Below, piece after piece: positions 9,690 to 22,536 of a DNA stretch of 64,000 nt (position 1 is the first letter of the stretch; each line of letters opens with the position of its first letter). This DNA comes from Diploptera punctata. Its lineage: Eukaryota; Arthropoda; Insecta; Blattodea; Blaberidae. Under the pieces are notes generated by a model that saw only the letters and a list, made by a program, of their open reading frames with translations, ran no database searches and was not told where the DNA came from. The position numbers and the translations under genes are program-made. The stretch lies in NCBI GenBank assembly GCA_030220185.1, contig JASPKZ010002336.1, positions 186,001 through 250,000 on the forward strand. Reading direction: 5' to 3'.

Positions 9690-9998
9690 GGATTAAAAGG
9701 CTATTGGCTTATCATTCGACTGCTGGCCTCGCATCCACATGTGGTATTTATAGAGGTGGACGATCATCCGATCTTTATAGGGGTGATATATGATCAGCAT
9801 TAAAATCCCCAACCGTTATAGCTAGTTTTGTTAACCTGGAGTCGTTATTTAATGCATCTACCCATATTCCACACAATGCTAGATGGACACCAATCTTATA
9901 CTGGCCGAAATTCCATGACAAAATTTCTTCCCCTATGGATGTGGAACCAGTACATGTCCCATAGCCCTGCGTCAACGCATGATGCCGTAGACCTTTAC
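9690..9998 (-). mobile_element. SINE-D
   Basis: Reverse-strand copy of a SINE also found at 46047, 53643 and 57771. Diagnostic parts are CATACTGGCCGAAATT, AACCGTTATAGCTAG and GACTGCTGGCCTCGCATCCA. The tRNA-like head at the high-coordinate end is degraded (CCATAGCCCTGCGTCAACGC). Frames on either strand here are shadows of the repeat. Confidence 0.78.
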
Positions 9999-10165
9999 AA
10001 ATTGGCTTCCGGACACCGCCAAATAAGATATGTGATTCAGAAAGATTTAAGCTCTATTTATATTAGACCAGTGACGTTGTTTTCGTCAGGTTTGAAACTA
10101 TTGTAAACTCAGATATTAATATAAATTTGTTAGTTGAAATGTAATTTTGTTGAGATGTCATTAAT

Positions 10166-10268
10166 ATATCAAGTTGAGAAAACCAGCTGTAACGGCTGGG
10201 AGACCCGTCATACTGACCACGTTACTCCTACACTGGCTGTTTGATCGTCCACCTCTGATTAACATATG
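10166..10268 (+). mobile_element. SINE-D middle fragment
   Basis: Short plus-strand piece with GAGAAAACCAGCTGTAACGG and GATCGTCCACCTCTGATTAA, matching the body of SINE-D in the opposite direction to the adjacent copy at 9690-9998. Confidence 0.65.
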
Positions 10269-10468
10269 TGGATGTGAGGCTAGCGGACGGATGGTAGGGC
10301 AGCGCTGTGAGTAGCTTTTAGTCATCATTATGTAGCGAGTATAATAATGGACCTAGAAATATACCTTGGAGTACACCTGACCTCGTGAACTCCAAGACAA
10401 GAAACGATTAATAACGGAAATTATTTTAATTAAAATGTTTTCTTTAATTTTCTTATTATATATTAATT

Positions 10469-10793
10469 GTCCACCGCTGTGGTCTCGAGGTAGCGTGCTG
10501 CCTTGTCACGCAGCGGGCCCAGGTTCGCGGTCAGGGCAGTTTTTCTGGATGAGGTTTTTATCGGGGTTTTCCTCGCCTGTAAGACAAATGTCAGGAAAAC
10601 TTTAAGGCCCAAACGGTCCTCAAAATTATATGGCCATCATCATCATCATCATCATCATCATCCTTCACGGTGTGGAAAGCAACGGGAAGCTACCACACCT
10701 ACAATTTCCTAGTAAAGCTGCAAAGCATAGCATGAAAATGCTATGATTGCAGTGAAAGACCTGCCCACAGGCATAATTACTATGGATGGATGG
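10469..10793 (+). mobile_element. SINE-A with tail type 1, full length
   Basis: Pol III head with GTGGTCTCGAGGTAGCGTGC (A-box region); the B box here is shortened to AGGTTCGCGG. Then CCTGTAAGACAAATGTCAGG, a (TCA)n run, the tail block GGTGTGGAAAGCAACGGGAA and a GGATGGATGGA end. It is flanked by an 11-bp perfect direct repeat ATATATTAATT (10458-10468, 10794-10804). The (CAT)n stretch makes a false poly-His frame. Confidence 0.88.
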
Positions 10794-10804
10794 ATATATT
10801 AATT

Positions 10805-12420
10805 TAACTGGTACTGATTGCTGGCGTTCTTTGAGGAAGAGTTAAACCAGTCAAGAAATGTTTCTGACAGTGTATCGAAAGCTGTAAACCTAAAGTAAAA
10901 AAGAACTAGATCTGTTCAGTTTTTTTCTGCCAATAGCTTCTCTACAGTCCTTGAGAAAGTTGTGACTATGGCTCTCTTATGGTACCCAAATGTCTCGTTA
11001 TCTAATTAGTGACGCGCACGAATAGATTAACGAGATTCCCTCTGTTTCTATTTACTAAATATGGTGTCCCTTTCTAAAGTCTGACTGATATTTTCAAGTC
11101 AGTCATATACAGAGATAGTCAGATATGTGTGTTTCTTATATGTTTATTGTTCACGTGCTTTGGACAAACATTGGAGTATTCTGATTGGTCGGTAGCCTTG
11201 ATCTGTTGACGATAGTTTCACTTTGAGTAAGGGTCGAATCAGTGCAATTTTATACAGTTCAGGGTAAGTCCCAGTCATGTAGAATCATTAAATATATTAA
11301 TGAGTCGAGGTCAGTGTGATTAGGCCTACGTCTTTTATGTTTTGTAAGACTAAATGTTTACTGTGTGACCAAAGGAGACTGTGATTATATGCATGTGGCA
11401 AAGTATCGAGTGACTATATGCTACGGCAAAAAGTCGGGAATTTTTCGCTCCCAGATTTTAATTTCGACGCTAATGACCTTGCTATTAAAAAGCGTCGTTA
11501 AATAAAAAACTACCAACTTCCAATTTTTTAAATATAATGGTTGCATGCGCATAACTGCATGATATAAATTTAAGGAAATGTTCATCATATATGTAGGAAG
11601 CAATTTTCTCTCCCTGTCCCAAGTGGTTAGGAACTTCGCCCTTCACCTCTGGAACTTGAATTCGCGTCTCAGTCATTCCACGGGAAGTTCTTGCTGGACG
11701 AATCGGAGCCAGGTCAGATTAATCTCGGGATTTCTCCTGCTTTCTCATGCCAAAAATTACATTCCAGCATTTCACAAACTCATTTAATCCATTTCGTTTC
11801 ATTTCATTTGCCTCTCTGCTGATGTGGCAGGCCTGGTTAGCCGGCGTCCATGTATATCACAGATTTTAAAAAATAAGGGCTCCATTTTATCTCCTTTCTC
11901 GACCATTACACCAAATACGGGTAAAGTTTATTTATTTATTTTTTACCATGTGTTCGAAAATACTTGCTTTTTGAATTTGAATTTTATGACACTTAACTGT
12001 TAATATAGCTCTAATTGATTATATTTAAAATAGGGTCTATATATATTCTATCTGATTTACACGATTCGAACATTTTATTTGCTTCGTTTTTTTTTTTCAA
12101 AACCATCCTAAATTAGAAAACTTATATTAACACATTTGAATGTTGTAAAAGTTATTTTTTATTAAGTTGATATAGGAGAGATTTTTTAACTTCGAGTGAT
12201 CCTTCGCATATTATATGTACTTGAATAAATTACAATGTTGGAAATTAGTGGTTATTATCTAGCTTTTATGCTAGGGCCTATATAATTTACTGAAAATTGT
12301 ATTCTATTCGTGAATGTAACATCAAATTCTGAATTTCTTAACCTTACTCGAATTCTGTTGCCAAACCCTTAGACATGACAGTAATTAATACAAGAGAAGG
12401 ATCTTCTTGGTGATAAATTT
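10805..12420. other. No gene recognised
   Basis: About 1.6 kb without a supported exon, inverted ends or a match to the families defined here. The stretch 11640-11850 is less AT-rich and looks like an unclassified dispersed repeat, but there is no second copy in the window to prove it. Confidence 0.35.
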
Positions 12421-12575
12421 ATATTATAAGGAGTCAATAAAGGACCCAAATCACCAAATTAAGATTTAAAAGAGCCAACTAGTCTTGAAAGTGATAGCTT
12501 CGCTGTTGAAACTAGTTGGCTCTTTTAAATTTTAATTTGGTGACTTGGGTATTTTATTGACTTCTTATAATATGA
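12421..12575. mobile_element. Small palindromic foldback
   Basis: Two arms of about 75 bp. AAAAGAGCCAACTAGT on the left is mirrored by ACTAGTTGGCTCTTTT on the right, and ATTATAAG / CTTATAAT lie at the outer ends. The loop region reads TTGAAAGTGATAGC, TTC, GCTGTTGAAAC. This has the order of a hammerhead (core, stem II, GAAAC, stem I), but the core differs from CTGANGA at three positions. Confidence 0.7.
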
Positions 12576-13274
12576 TAAAGATTGTTCATTCGCAGCAATT
12601 TGCAAACGTACCAAGGTGATTAAGTATGATAATGACATGTTTAATTGTGAATTTTAAGCGGAAAAGTATGAAAGTACAAGTATAAAATAGACAGTAGTGT
12701 TCCCTACTAATAAAATCGTAGATATTTCAAGTGATTCACTTTGCTTTAAATGTTTCGGGTGTGGTTTTAACTTTTTTTCTCATCGTATGCACACCTGTTG
12801 CCTCAGGTGAAAAGCCTTGTATTCTGGATCAGATTTCTAAACGTGCCTGTTTCTCTGAAACTCATTATCTCTTTCTTCACAGTTTATTATCTTAAGATTA
12901 CTACTTGAACTTAGAATAATGAGGATAGCTCTGCTTCATTAACTAGCAGAGGAACAAGACCAGATTTTATCTGAAAATGATTTTTAGAACGTAGTTTTAA
13001 AAAGTAATAATTCCGTAATGCTAATAATTTTGATTCATTCCAAGCTATACAGAGTGTTTCAAAATCGTATTGTTCGCTTCTGGGGGATGTAGAAGGTACT
13101 TGGTAAATAACATATTGATAAGGAACTCGCATCTGGATGCTTACGTTACCTGGTATACTCTCTATTAGTTACATTGTTTCAATTCCAGTAACGTATCTCA
13201 GATTCTTGAATTTCATGTTGCTAGCGGATATCTTGGAAGATATGTCAGTGGAAATCTCTGAACAAATTTAATTT
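12576..13274. other. No gene recognised
   Basis: AT-rich sequence without supported exons or repeat matches. A frame on the minus strand (12911-13132) has no family features or splice context and is left out. Confidence 0.35.
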
Positions 13275-13790
13275 AAGACAATGATATTATCATAATCAAA
13301 GTATAGAACAGGTGTCTAGTTTCAAATATTTGGGCTGTGATGTTGGCTACAATGTGGAAAGAGATATTGACTCCAACATAAATAAATTTCAGACGGTGTG
13401 TGGAACAATACAGAGAACATTCAAAAATAAAATTAGAAAAGAAACCAGATAAAAATGTATAATGTTATGGCGGTTCCCACAATATTGTATGGATGTGAAA
13501 CTTGGGATCCAGTGAAAAAACAGAAGGATAGAATACAGACGGCGGAGATGAGGTTCCTAAGACAAGTAAAAGGATGCACAAGACTTGATAGAATAAGAAA
13601 TGAGGATATAAGAGAAGAATTGAAAGTACAGCCTTTATTAGATAAAGTCACGAATTACAGACAGAAATGGATTGATCACATGGATGGAATGAGTAAGGAG
13701 AGATATCCATTGTTAGCAAGAAATTATCAAGCAAGAGGAAGGCGTGATGTTGGAAGACCTAGAAGACGTTGGGCTGATGCATTATGAAGT
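13275..13790 (+). pseudogene. Non-LTR RT, C-terminal region
   Basis: Begins in VSSFKYLGCDVGYNVERDID, has a stop just before the segment MAVPTILYGCETWDP, and ends in GRRDVGRPRRRWADAL. YGCETW and GRPRRRW are the hallmarks of the C-terminus of the endonuclease-RT ORF in this non-LTR family. No RT catalytic core or endonuclease is present. The rest of the element is lost, as in most copies here. Confidence 0.82.
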
Positions 13791-14065
13791 CGGAACGGGC
13801 AATTGCCTAATCCCTGGAGTGATGATGATGATATTATCATTACCCTCTAGGCCATAGATTGGGCAACTCAATTTGGGTTTCAATATCGATCGAGTTACAG
13901 AACACTGAACAGTCCTGTACTACTGGTCGCAGGGTGTCCATCTTTGATATAGTGGTAGAAATAGAGAAAAGGATACCGGATGTTCGAATTTGTGCAAGAA
14001 TGTGTGTTCATTCATTCATAGTGTTCTGCTCAAGAGCAGGTCTTTCACTGCAAACTCAGCATTCT

Positions 14066-14530
14066 TCACTCTTTCCTTGACTCAGCTTTCCTTTTTGTAT
14101 CTCCATACAAACCATTTATTTTAATATTGTCTATCATCTGATGTCTTTTTCTGCCTCTAACTTTCTTTCCGTTGACCATTCCTTCTAGAGCATCCTTCAG
14201 CAGGCAGTTTCTTCTTAGCCAGTGGCCAATCCAATTTCTTTTCCTCTTCTTTATGAGTTCCAGCATTGTTCTTCTTTCACCCACTCTGTCTAGCACATCT
14301 TCATTTCTTACTTTATCTGTCCAGTTTATACGTTCCATTTTTCTCCATATCCACATCTCAAAAGCTTCCAGTCGCTTTTCCTCATTCCGTCGTAATGTCC
14401 ACGTCTCCGCACCATATAATGCTACACTCCACACAAAGCACTTCACTAGCCTCTTTCTTATTTCTCTTGCCAAAGGTCCGCAGAAAATGCTTCTCTTCTT
14501 GTTGAAAGCTTCTTTTGCCATTGCTATCCT
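14066..14530 (-). pseudogene. Non-LTR RT, C-terminal region (different subfamily)
   Basis: A 151-codon open frame reads from KEAFNKKRSIFCG through VALYGAETWTLRR and ends past RGRKRHQMIDNIK. The YGAETW block, the W(I/W)RKMERI segment and the GRKR tail mark the post-RT domain of a non-LTR ORF. It is distinct from the copies with GRPRRRW. The 5' side abuts a mariner remnant at 14569. Confidence 0.82.
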
Positions 14531-14568
14531 ATGCGTTACTTCTTATGTGTGTATGTATGTATAATAGA

Positions 14569-15084
14569 GCATTCGGTAATGGCAACACTGTTGTAAATCA
14601 GCGATCCTAGTGATCTTGTAGTATTTTGTTGAGTAGTCTTTGTTGTAATAATCTGCAACATTGAAACTCTCGAAATAGCAATATTTTGTGAATACGTACA
14701 TTCACTGTTTCTCACATGTAGTAAGTAATTCCGCCCTAAAAAAGATATCCAGTAGAATTTGTTTAGAAGTTGGAATTGGGAAGTACTAGAACATCCACCA
14801 AATTTACCGGATATGAGCCTTTGTGACTGACGTATTCACAAAGATCGAAGAACCGCTACGAGGCATTCGATTACAATCATGAGTTGATATCCAAAAAGCT
14901 CTAGATCGATCAAATGAAAGAGATGTCCAAAAATGGTGTTGCAGATGGAGTTCGTCGTCTTCCAAGGATTTGGCAACGTATAGTTGACTTGACAAGAGAC
15001 TATAAATGAAGTCCCTAAGTCAAAAGCAACCTAAATATTTTTGTTGTGATGGTATAGCAATGTTGCCATTACTTACCGAATGTA
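14569..15084 (+). mobile_element. Mariner-type remnant with transposase C-terminus
   Basis: Inverted ends CATTCGGTAATGGCAACA (left) and its near-complement GTTGCCATTACTTACCGAATG (right, with a 4-bp insertion). Inside, frameshifted plus-strand sequence reads PPNLPDMSLCDY then FTKIEEPLRGIR. This is the third catalytic Asp region and C-terminal segment of a mariner-like transposase. The first two catalytic Asp residues are missing, so the copy is dead. Confidence 0.72.
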
Positions 15085-16187
15085 ATTGTCTCTGATCTTA
15101 GTGGAAATAGGTAAAGTTGTACTCTTACTTATTTGTTTTTTTTTATGATGACTCACTATCATAATGTATCACTCTCTGTTCGACATAATCTCAGGGAGAG
15201 GTAGGCCTAAATAGTTTGAGATGAACCAAATGCTTGGCGTACTGGCCCAGTGAAATCGTATATTTATCATTTGTTATTCCAATATAACCCATTGCACTTT
15301 TTCGGATTCCATGCTAGGGGGATAGTTGCGTTATTGGAGATCTACTTTCAATTTAAACACCATTTTGGCAGTCCGCGTTACACAGGTGAAGTGTAGTTGT
15401 ATTGTGTACAGAGAGGAGGTTAGGATGAGGGTTTGTTTAAACATTTGTGGGTAGCGTACGCGTATTGTGTGAGGGATGATGAAGGGAAAGAAAGTAAGTA
15501 AAAACCGGTGTCGGCAAGGGTAGCCTACTCCTATCGAAAAGCAGACTTAATTTCCCATTCGAGGGAAGAATTTGAGTCAACAATACCTTGCAACTTCTCA
15601 ACATATGTACTGCGGAGCAGATTGGTATTCAATCCAGGCACATGATGGGCATTCAAGCAATTAAGAATTGTACACATTCACCTTTTTAGCCCGATATTGA
15701 AAATGCTATAATCAGGCCTATCGGATTCTACGCCAAAACAAATTCTACTGGTTAGGTACTACGCGGAGTAGTGAGAAAGGTGGGGAGTAGTATGCAGTCC
15801 TGCGCATTATCTCCGATTACTATACAACTGTGTAATATGTTCAGGGAGTAACATTCATTTCAGTTCCGATACATGTATTTCAGGTATTGGTGGATTTCTA
15901 AAGTATGCACTGTTTTGTTTATTTCTCTGTGTTTGCTAGCATCGACCATATTGCATAGTGTTTAGTTACTTTATTGTGCAATTGTAATTATCTGCTGTAT
16001 TGTACAATTTTTGCAGCGCCTAACTGTACCTGATACCGTCTTGACGTTGTGTTCCTAATGTCCTCTACCTCACAGATACAATTTTTATTACATCGTTTCT
16101 ACAGTCAGATCGTCCTACACTTGAAGGGTTCGGCGTAAGATCCTCTAACCTTGGATATAATTAAAATTTCCAACTCTCTTATAACCT
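15085..16187. other. No gene recognised
   Basis: About 1.1 kb with no supported exon, inverted ends or family match. Confidence 0.35.
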
Positions 16188-16305
16188 ATGCCGGGAATCT
16201 TCTAAACATTTTGCAAAAAGCCCCATCACAATCGGATCAACGGTATGGCCGCGCTTAAAGTACGAACAAACAAACAAACCAACAAACATACATTTTTATA
16301 TATTA
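16188..16305 (+). mobile_element. Rep-X 3' fragment
   Basis: Matches the 3' end of Rep-X: GCCGGGAATCTTCTAAACAT, TTTTGCAAAAAGCCCCATC, a CAAACAAACAAACC run and TTTTTATATATTAGATTA. Confidence 0.7.
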
Positions 16306-16985
<680 letters not shown>

Positions 16986-17121
16986 AAATTAGTCTTTGAA
17001 CAAAATGTCTGTCTGCAACGGGTCATTTAGTCTCCTAAAGACGATTCAGTAGACATGCATTAGAAAGTTCGGTTAAGAAAATTGAAACTAACATTGAGAT
17101 ATTACATCAAGTTAATTATTA

Positions 17122-17125
17122 TTAA

Positions 17126-17196
<71 letters not shown>
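17122..17196. repeat. (TTA)n microsatellite
   Basis: Uninterrupted ATT repeats of about 70 bp directly before a SINE-A copy; the SINE probably landed in the tract. Confidence 0.9.
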
Positions 17197-17525
17197 GTCT
17201 ACCACTGTGGTCTTGAGGTAGCGTGCTGCGTTGTCACGCAGCGGGCCCGAGTTCGATTCCCGGTCGGGACAGGCTCCTGGGCGAGATTTTTTCGGGGTTT
17301 TCCTCACCTGTAAGACAAATGTCAAGAAGCTTAGGGCCCAACGGTCCCCGAAAATCATCCGGTCATCATCATCATCCTTATCATTATCATCATCATGCTT
17401 CATCGGTGTGGAAAGCAACGGGAAGCTACCACACCTATAATTTCCTAGTAAAGCTGCAAAGCATAGCATGAAAAATGCTATGATTGCGGTGAAAGACCTC
17501 GGGCATAATTACTATGGATCTATGG
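17197..17525 (+). mobile_element. SINE-A with tail type 1
   Basis: Complete head (B box GAGTTCGATTCCC), CCTGTAAGACAAATGTCAAG, (TCA)n region and the type 1 tail. It sits inside a TTA tract that resumes at 17526, so the target duplication cannot be read. Confidence 0.85.
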
Positions 17526-17965
17526 ATTATTATTATTATTGTTATTACTGTTGTTGTTGTTGATCGTAAAGAACTCTTTCGAAAGTCTAACTATTATTTA
17601 GTTAAAGTAATGCTATTTCTCACAACAAATTCCTGTAGAAATAGAAGTTTTTTTTTTATGTTTTAATTTGTCCATCGATCACACCTTTGGGTCGAAATTT
17701 CCTGAGTTGTTGATGAAGAAAAGTTAATGAAGTACTATTCATACTCTATACGGCGACTTTATAATGAAAAAAAAATCTTACATTGAGGTTTTGAAAATAA
17801 AAGTTACAAATAATAAAACATATGAAGTTAATATTTAATATTTTCATTTTACATTGATTCCAATTTCTTCATTCGTAATTTAGCCATCTATGAATTACAA
17901 AAGAAAACTGTTTTATCATTTTTAATATTTGTGTATTAATAATAATAATAATAATAATAATAGTA
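17526..17965. other. TTA/TTG tract and AT-rich spacer
   Basis: Microsatellite followed by about 350 bp without features, ending in a (TAA)n run at about 17936-17965. Confidence 0.5.
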
Positions 17966-18025
17966 ATAATAGCATGAAAATGCTATGATTGCAGTGAAGG
18001 ACCTGCCTTCTGGCAGAATGAATAG
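17966..18025 (+). mobile_element. SINE-A tail fragment
   Basis: Contains TAGCATGAAAATGCTATGAT and GGCAGAATGAAT, the last 55 bp of tail type 1, after a (TAA)n run. Confidence 0.75.
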
Positions 18026-18170
18026 TAATAGGCCACTATAAGTAATATTGGTAGGCTAGTATTAGTTGGCTCTTTAACAACTCGATCATTAGCATCGCAT
18101 TTCAAATTTAGGCGTGAAAGGACCGACAAATTTTGCTCACAAGCCTTTTATCTCACAAGCCTTTTATCTC

Positions 18171-18605
18171 ACAAGGAAACTGTCAGCCATTGCATGCCGA
18201 AATCTTCCTCTAAATTTCTCCCAAAGAAGCGTTGTAATGTACAAAGACCGTATATAAAAAATTATCTGCCGTTTTTAACTGCAAGACAATTAAATCCAGC
18301 GCCATATCTCACATTTGAATTATAGTGAGGTAATAAAATAACTCAAAATTGGTAAATTGGATAATCCTCACTACCTGTCGTCCGCGCCACATCCCGCCTT
18401 ACTTCACACCGCTCTTACTCATACAGGGAACCGTATACTCCGTATTGTGGGTTGAAACTGCTGGATTCTGACTTCGATTTCCATTCCTTGCAGTTAAAAA
18501 TAGCAGGTAAGTTTTTGGATACGGCCTTGGTACAACACAACGCTTCACTGAGAGAAATTTCAAGGTAGGTTTCGATAGGCAATGGTTGACAATTCTCTTG
18601 TCAGA
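18171..18605. mobile_element. MITE-2 copy 1
   Basis: One of three copies (also 46921 and 59001) of a non-coding element of about 420-435 bp. Its inverted ends are about 115 bp: the left has GTCAGCCATTGCATGCCGAA and CTGCCGTTTTTAACTGCAAG, and the right carries their complements. The middle (CCTCACTACCTGTCGTCCGC) is shared by the copies. Confidence 0.8.
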
Positions 18606-18834
18606 TTTAAATTTAATTTGCGTGCCGTAAATGTATGATACTGGACCAGCGACTTCATGTCCATTGTTCCCAGTTACATTTTGACCTCTTAGCTCTCTGG
18701 TAACATTAGATACTGCCCTCAGCCCTTATTTTTTTCTGGTTCATCATCGCCGGGTTTGAATCTTGGAACCATGGAGCGAGCATGTCCGGGACTAATCTTC
18801 CGGCCAAATATTCATAGTGTGAGGGAAATGAACA

Positions 18835-19480
18835 GCTAGTGAGAAATGAGGGAAATTTTGAAGAAGTAGCTGAATTCAAATACCTAGAAACTATAATTAC
18901 AAATGGGAATAAGATGCAGAAGGAAATTAAACATAGGCTCAATTCTGGAAATGCATGCTATTATGCATTGCAGGGACTCTTGTTCCAACTCCTTTCAAAA
19001 AACGTTAAACTGAAAATACGTAAAACTGTCATATGGATGCGAAACATGGACTTTTACTTCAAGGGAGGAAAGGAAATTACGAGTTTTTAAGAATAAAGTT
19101 CCTAGGAAAAATGTTTAGACCAAAGAGAGATGAACAGACAGGTGAATGGACAAGACTTACACAACAGTGAGCTACTGGGTCTTTATAAGAAGTCAAATAT
19201 TGTGTAATAAGAACAGTTAAGTCTCGTAGACTGCGATGGGCAAGACATGTGGCACGAATGGAGAATGAAATAGGTGCATGGAAGCTTCTTGTAGGGAAAC
19301 CAGAGGGAAAATGCCTAGTTGGTAGCCCATGAATGAGGTGGGAGAATAACATTAACTATGATTTGAGTGAAGTAGATTATACAGAGAATGATTGGAAAAC
19401 ATGATCTCAGAATAGGGATGTACCGAGAGCTAATGTCCGCACGGCCATGAAACCTACGGGTTCGATAGTGCCAGCGAGTT
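18835..19480 (+). pseudogene. Non-LTR RT, C-terminal region, heavily decayed
   Basis: Opens with FEEVAEFKYLETIITNGNK (usually EFKYLG in this family). It continues through a frameshifted LREERKL-like segment and ends in RLRWARHVARMENE and KLLVGKPEGK. The tail CCTACGGGTTCGATAGTGCC is shared with the copies at 26725 and 62930. No catalytic core is present. Confidence 0.75.
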
Positions 19481-20252
19481 AGTGAGAATAGCAGTAATTT
19501 AAACGAGGTGAATTATAAGTTGATTATTGGATAACATTAGCTAACGATATGGATATATGAAGAGCTCATGTCTGCCCTGCCATGAACGTCCAATACTGCC
19601 AGTTAGTTTATATGTCTGCCTAACAGATAATACAAATCAGGCGCAGTAATATAATAGCAGAGTTTAAAATACCGTGTATGAGTGATTTGTTTGCATATTT
19701 GTTGTTTCCTCCTTCAGTAGGAAATGAAAGTTGCGGTAATAGTAATAGTAGTAGGCTTACAGGTAGTAAGATCAGAATTTCTAGCCATTTCATGATACAA
19801 GCTGCTGTAATATTAATATGTTTACACATGCTGTGGATCATTGTTGCTCACACAGTTTTTTCGTTCATGTAGAGGGGGAGACTGGTTTGCTTCAGGAATA
19901 TCGATGATCAAATGTCTTTATATCCCCCGGTCGACATAGCCGGTTGTATGGGAACCTGCTACAGTTACCTGTTGCCACGCTGTCTGTGCGCCTTGAAAAA
20001 TAAAACTAAGCAGACACAAAACTGGTCCAGAAATCTGCAGGAAGCTGCTTAACTGGTTGCTGTATTTATATCACGACTGAATTAAAAACTTTAAAACAAT
20101 TTGACCCGAAAATGGAAATATATTCAAATGTGACGAAATTTCTAAGCCACGATTCGTATTTTTCTCAAAGAAAACTACTCTGTACGTGTAGGCCTATATA
20201 CTAATCAATACAACTAATGTTATTCTCTGTATAGAATTCTTAGTCATCTTTA
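19481..20252. other. No gene recognised
   Basis: AT-rich sequence up to the mariner end at 20255; no supported feature. Confidence 0.35.
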
Positions 20253-20254
20253 TA

Positions 20255-21588
20255 CAGAGTGTCCCATTCAAACCTCCCACATTTTAATTAATCATAACTA
20301 ACAAAGTATGCGGAATTATGTAATGAGGCCGGTATTAACGATACAGGAACTCAAAGAGAATTTTAATTGCCACACACTAAAACACCTCTATATGTGCACC
20401 ATTAGTAGCACGAACAATATCAAGTCTGTATTCGATTTCGTGCCACGTTCTGTCCAACATGTCCATTGGTACCTGTTGCAGTTGTGTCAAGGATACGGGT
20501 TCGTAAATAATTAATATCTTGCACTGGGGTCGCAAACACGCAGTCTTTTACATACTCCCAAAGGAAAAAGTCCAGTGGAGTAATGTCCGGCGAACGTGGT
20601 GGCCAGCAAATTGGTCCGCCGCATCCAATCCATCTATCTGGGAAGGATTCTTCGAGTGAATTCCGAACATCCAGGCTCCAGTGTGGTGGAGCTCCATCTT
20701 GCTGAAAGATTATTTGGGGTTGCAGATCAGCTATTTGGGGATACAAGAACTGTTCCAACATGTCTTGCTATACCGGGCCAGTTATTGACTTATCATGGAA
20801 GGGAAAAGGACCTATAATCCTGTTCTTCATCAGGCCGCACCAAATATTTACTTTTGGGTTATCCCGGACGTGTTCACGGTAGACGTGTGGATTTTGCGTA
20901 CCCAAGATCCTTACATTGTGCCCGATTGACAGATCCTGTTACATGGAACGTTGCCTCGTCAGAAAACAAGACTTTCCAAGAAATTGAGGGTCCTGGTCAT
21001 TGCCAATACGATCCAGCATTTCAATAGCGAATTTCAATAGTGGCCTGTCATCTGGCTTTAATTTGTTGAACAATTTGCACCTTGTAGAGGTACAAGCGAA
21101 GCCCCTTATGAAGCATTCGACGCAAAGTTAATCTCGGCACATTAAACTGCCGGAAAGCTTGGCGAATTGATTTTTGTGGACTTCTCTGAAATCCTGATCT
21201 AATTTCTTCAATCTTTTCTTCTGAAACACGTGTACGAGCACCTCCTGATTCTTTTTTAACGCTTCCAGTCGCCAGAAACTTCTCAAGCCATGCCTTAATG
21301 GTCTTCCCATCAGGTGCATTTCCTCCATATTCTCTCCGGTAATTTCTTTGCACTGTAATCATTGACTTTGTGTCTGCATACCAAAAAACAGTTTGTGCTC
21401 GTTGCTGAGGAGTCGCCATTTTGTTTTATGTCATTATTGTCCAACATGCGACAGATGAATTAACTGCAACAATGAAAACAAAAATTCTTTGAGTTTCTCT
21501 TTCTTTTAATACCAACCTCATTTAGTAATTCCGCATACTTTGAGAGTTATGATTAATTAAAATATGGAAGGTTTGAATGGGACATGGA
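20255..21588 (-). mobile_element. Mariner-like element with long inverted ends
   Basis: A 1.33 kb element. The left end (CAGAGTGTCCCATTCAAACC, running on to about 20336) is mirrored at the right end (about 21511-21585), roughly 75 bp per arm with few mismatches. TA dinucleotides lie at both boundaries, although the outermost right bases have drifted. It encodes one decayed transposase on the minus strand. Confidence 0.87.
20420..21419 (-). pseudogene. Mariner-like transposase, frameshifted
   Basis: The N-terminal part (MATPQQRAQTVFWYADTKS..) holds the helix-turn-helix region with SVKKESGGARTRVSEE. The catalytic part, after frameshifts and at least one stop, shows SDEATFHV (first Asp), QQDGAPPHW (second Asp) and SPDITPLDFFLW (third Asp). 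I count 36 residues between the second and third Asp. Known function: DDD cut-and-paste transposase acting on TA sites. The stop in the middle and the frame breaks make it non-functional, but both inverted ends remain, so it could still be mobilised in trans. Confidence 0.85.
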
Positions 21589-21784
21589 TAATAAAAATGA
21601 ATGTGACTCTGTTTGCTGTCTGTCTGTCTGTCGGTCTGCCCTTTGTGGACTCAAAAACTAATTGACCTATTTGAACGGAGTTTTCACGATTATTTAGTGA
21701 TTTTTTCTGGGACAATTAACGTATAGGGCCTAGAACATATTACCGTACGTACTATCGGACCGGAGCTAAAAAAGAGGGCACTAA

Positions 21785-22536
21785 AAAAAGAGACTTATTT
21801 GACGCTTAAATGGCCTATACTGCCTAAAACATAACAAATACACCAAATTAATGTACAGGGGATTGAATATCTCAATATATATATATGCTATATAAAGTCC
21901 GCGACAGCATATGTCTATCTTTTACGGATAACTTACAATAATCATTTTTGCCTTTCAGCTCATTGATGCCAATAAAATCGGGATATGTAGATTCTCGGGC
22001 AATGCCGAGTAATCAGCAAGGGGTATCTAATAATAATTACGATATGAATGTATAATTATTTTTCTTTTTACTTATTCAACCGAACATTTTTCCCCCAAAT
22101 GCCCCAGGATGTCATTTCGATATTTCTGGTGTTCTCTTCTGGCATGGCGTACTTGTAATCCACTTCTGAGGTTGGGGCGCTTGGAAGGTGGGGTTACGCT
22201 GCCCCGGTGATATGATAGTTGATGATGGTAATGATGCGCCAGGAGAGGCCTTAAGCTAAACTTAAGCTAATTAGGTGAATATAATATTGATGATAATGAT
22301 GGCCAATGGTGTTCGGGGACCGTTTGGGCCTTAAAGTTTCCTGACATCCATCTTACAGGTCATGAAAAGCCCCGAAAAAAACCTCACCCAGGGAGCTTGT
22401 CCCGACCGGGGATCGAACCCAGGCCCGCTGCATGACAAGGCAGCACGCTACCTCGAGACCAAACGGTGGACATTCAACTAAACATAAAAACACTTTTAAT
22501 TTATTTAAGCGTAGCAGGGCACGCCGTTTATTAGCT
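21785..22536 (-). mobile_element. Rep-X, interrupted by a SINE
   Basis: The reverse strand carries Rep-X blocks GGCGTGCCCTGCTACGC (22490-22520) and ATCCGTAAAAGATAGACAT (near 21925), with a SINE-A copy (22081-22471) between them. The two Rep-X parts rejoin exactly at the SINE target duplication when compared with the copy at 23868. Confidence 0.72.
22081..22471 (-). mobile_element. SINE-A with tail type 2, full length
   Basis: Reverse-strand copy with promoter head (B box complement GGGATCGAACCC), CTGACATCCATCTTACAGGT and the type 2 tail (GGGGTTACGCTGCCCC). It is flanked by the direct repeat ATTCAAC (22074-22080, 22472-22478) and inserted in Rep-X. Confidence 0.85.

Noticed and set aside
10503..10712. 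Frames with His runs in SINE-A copies (also 17231, 63265)
   Set aside because: They come from the (CAT)n stretch of the SINE and have no protein features.
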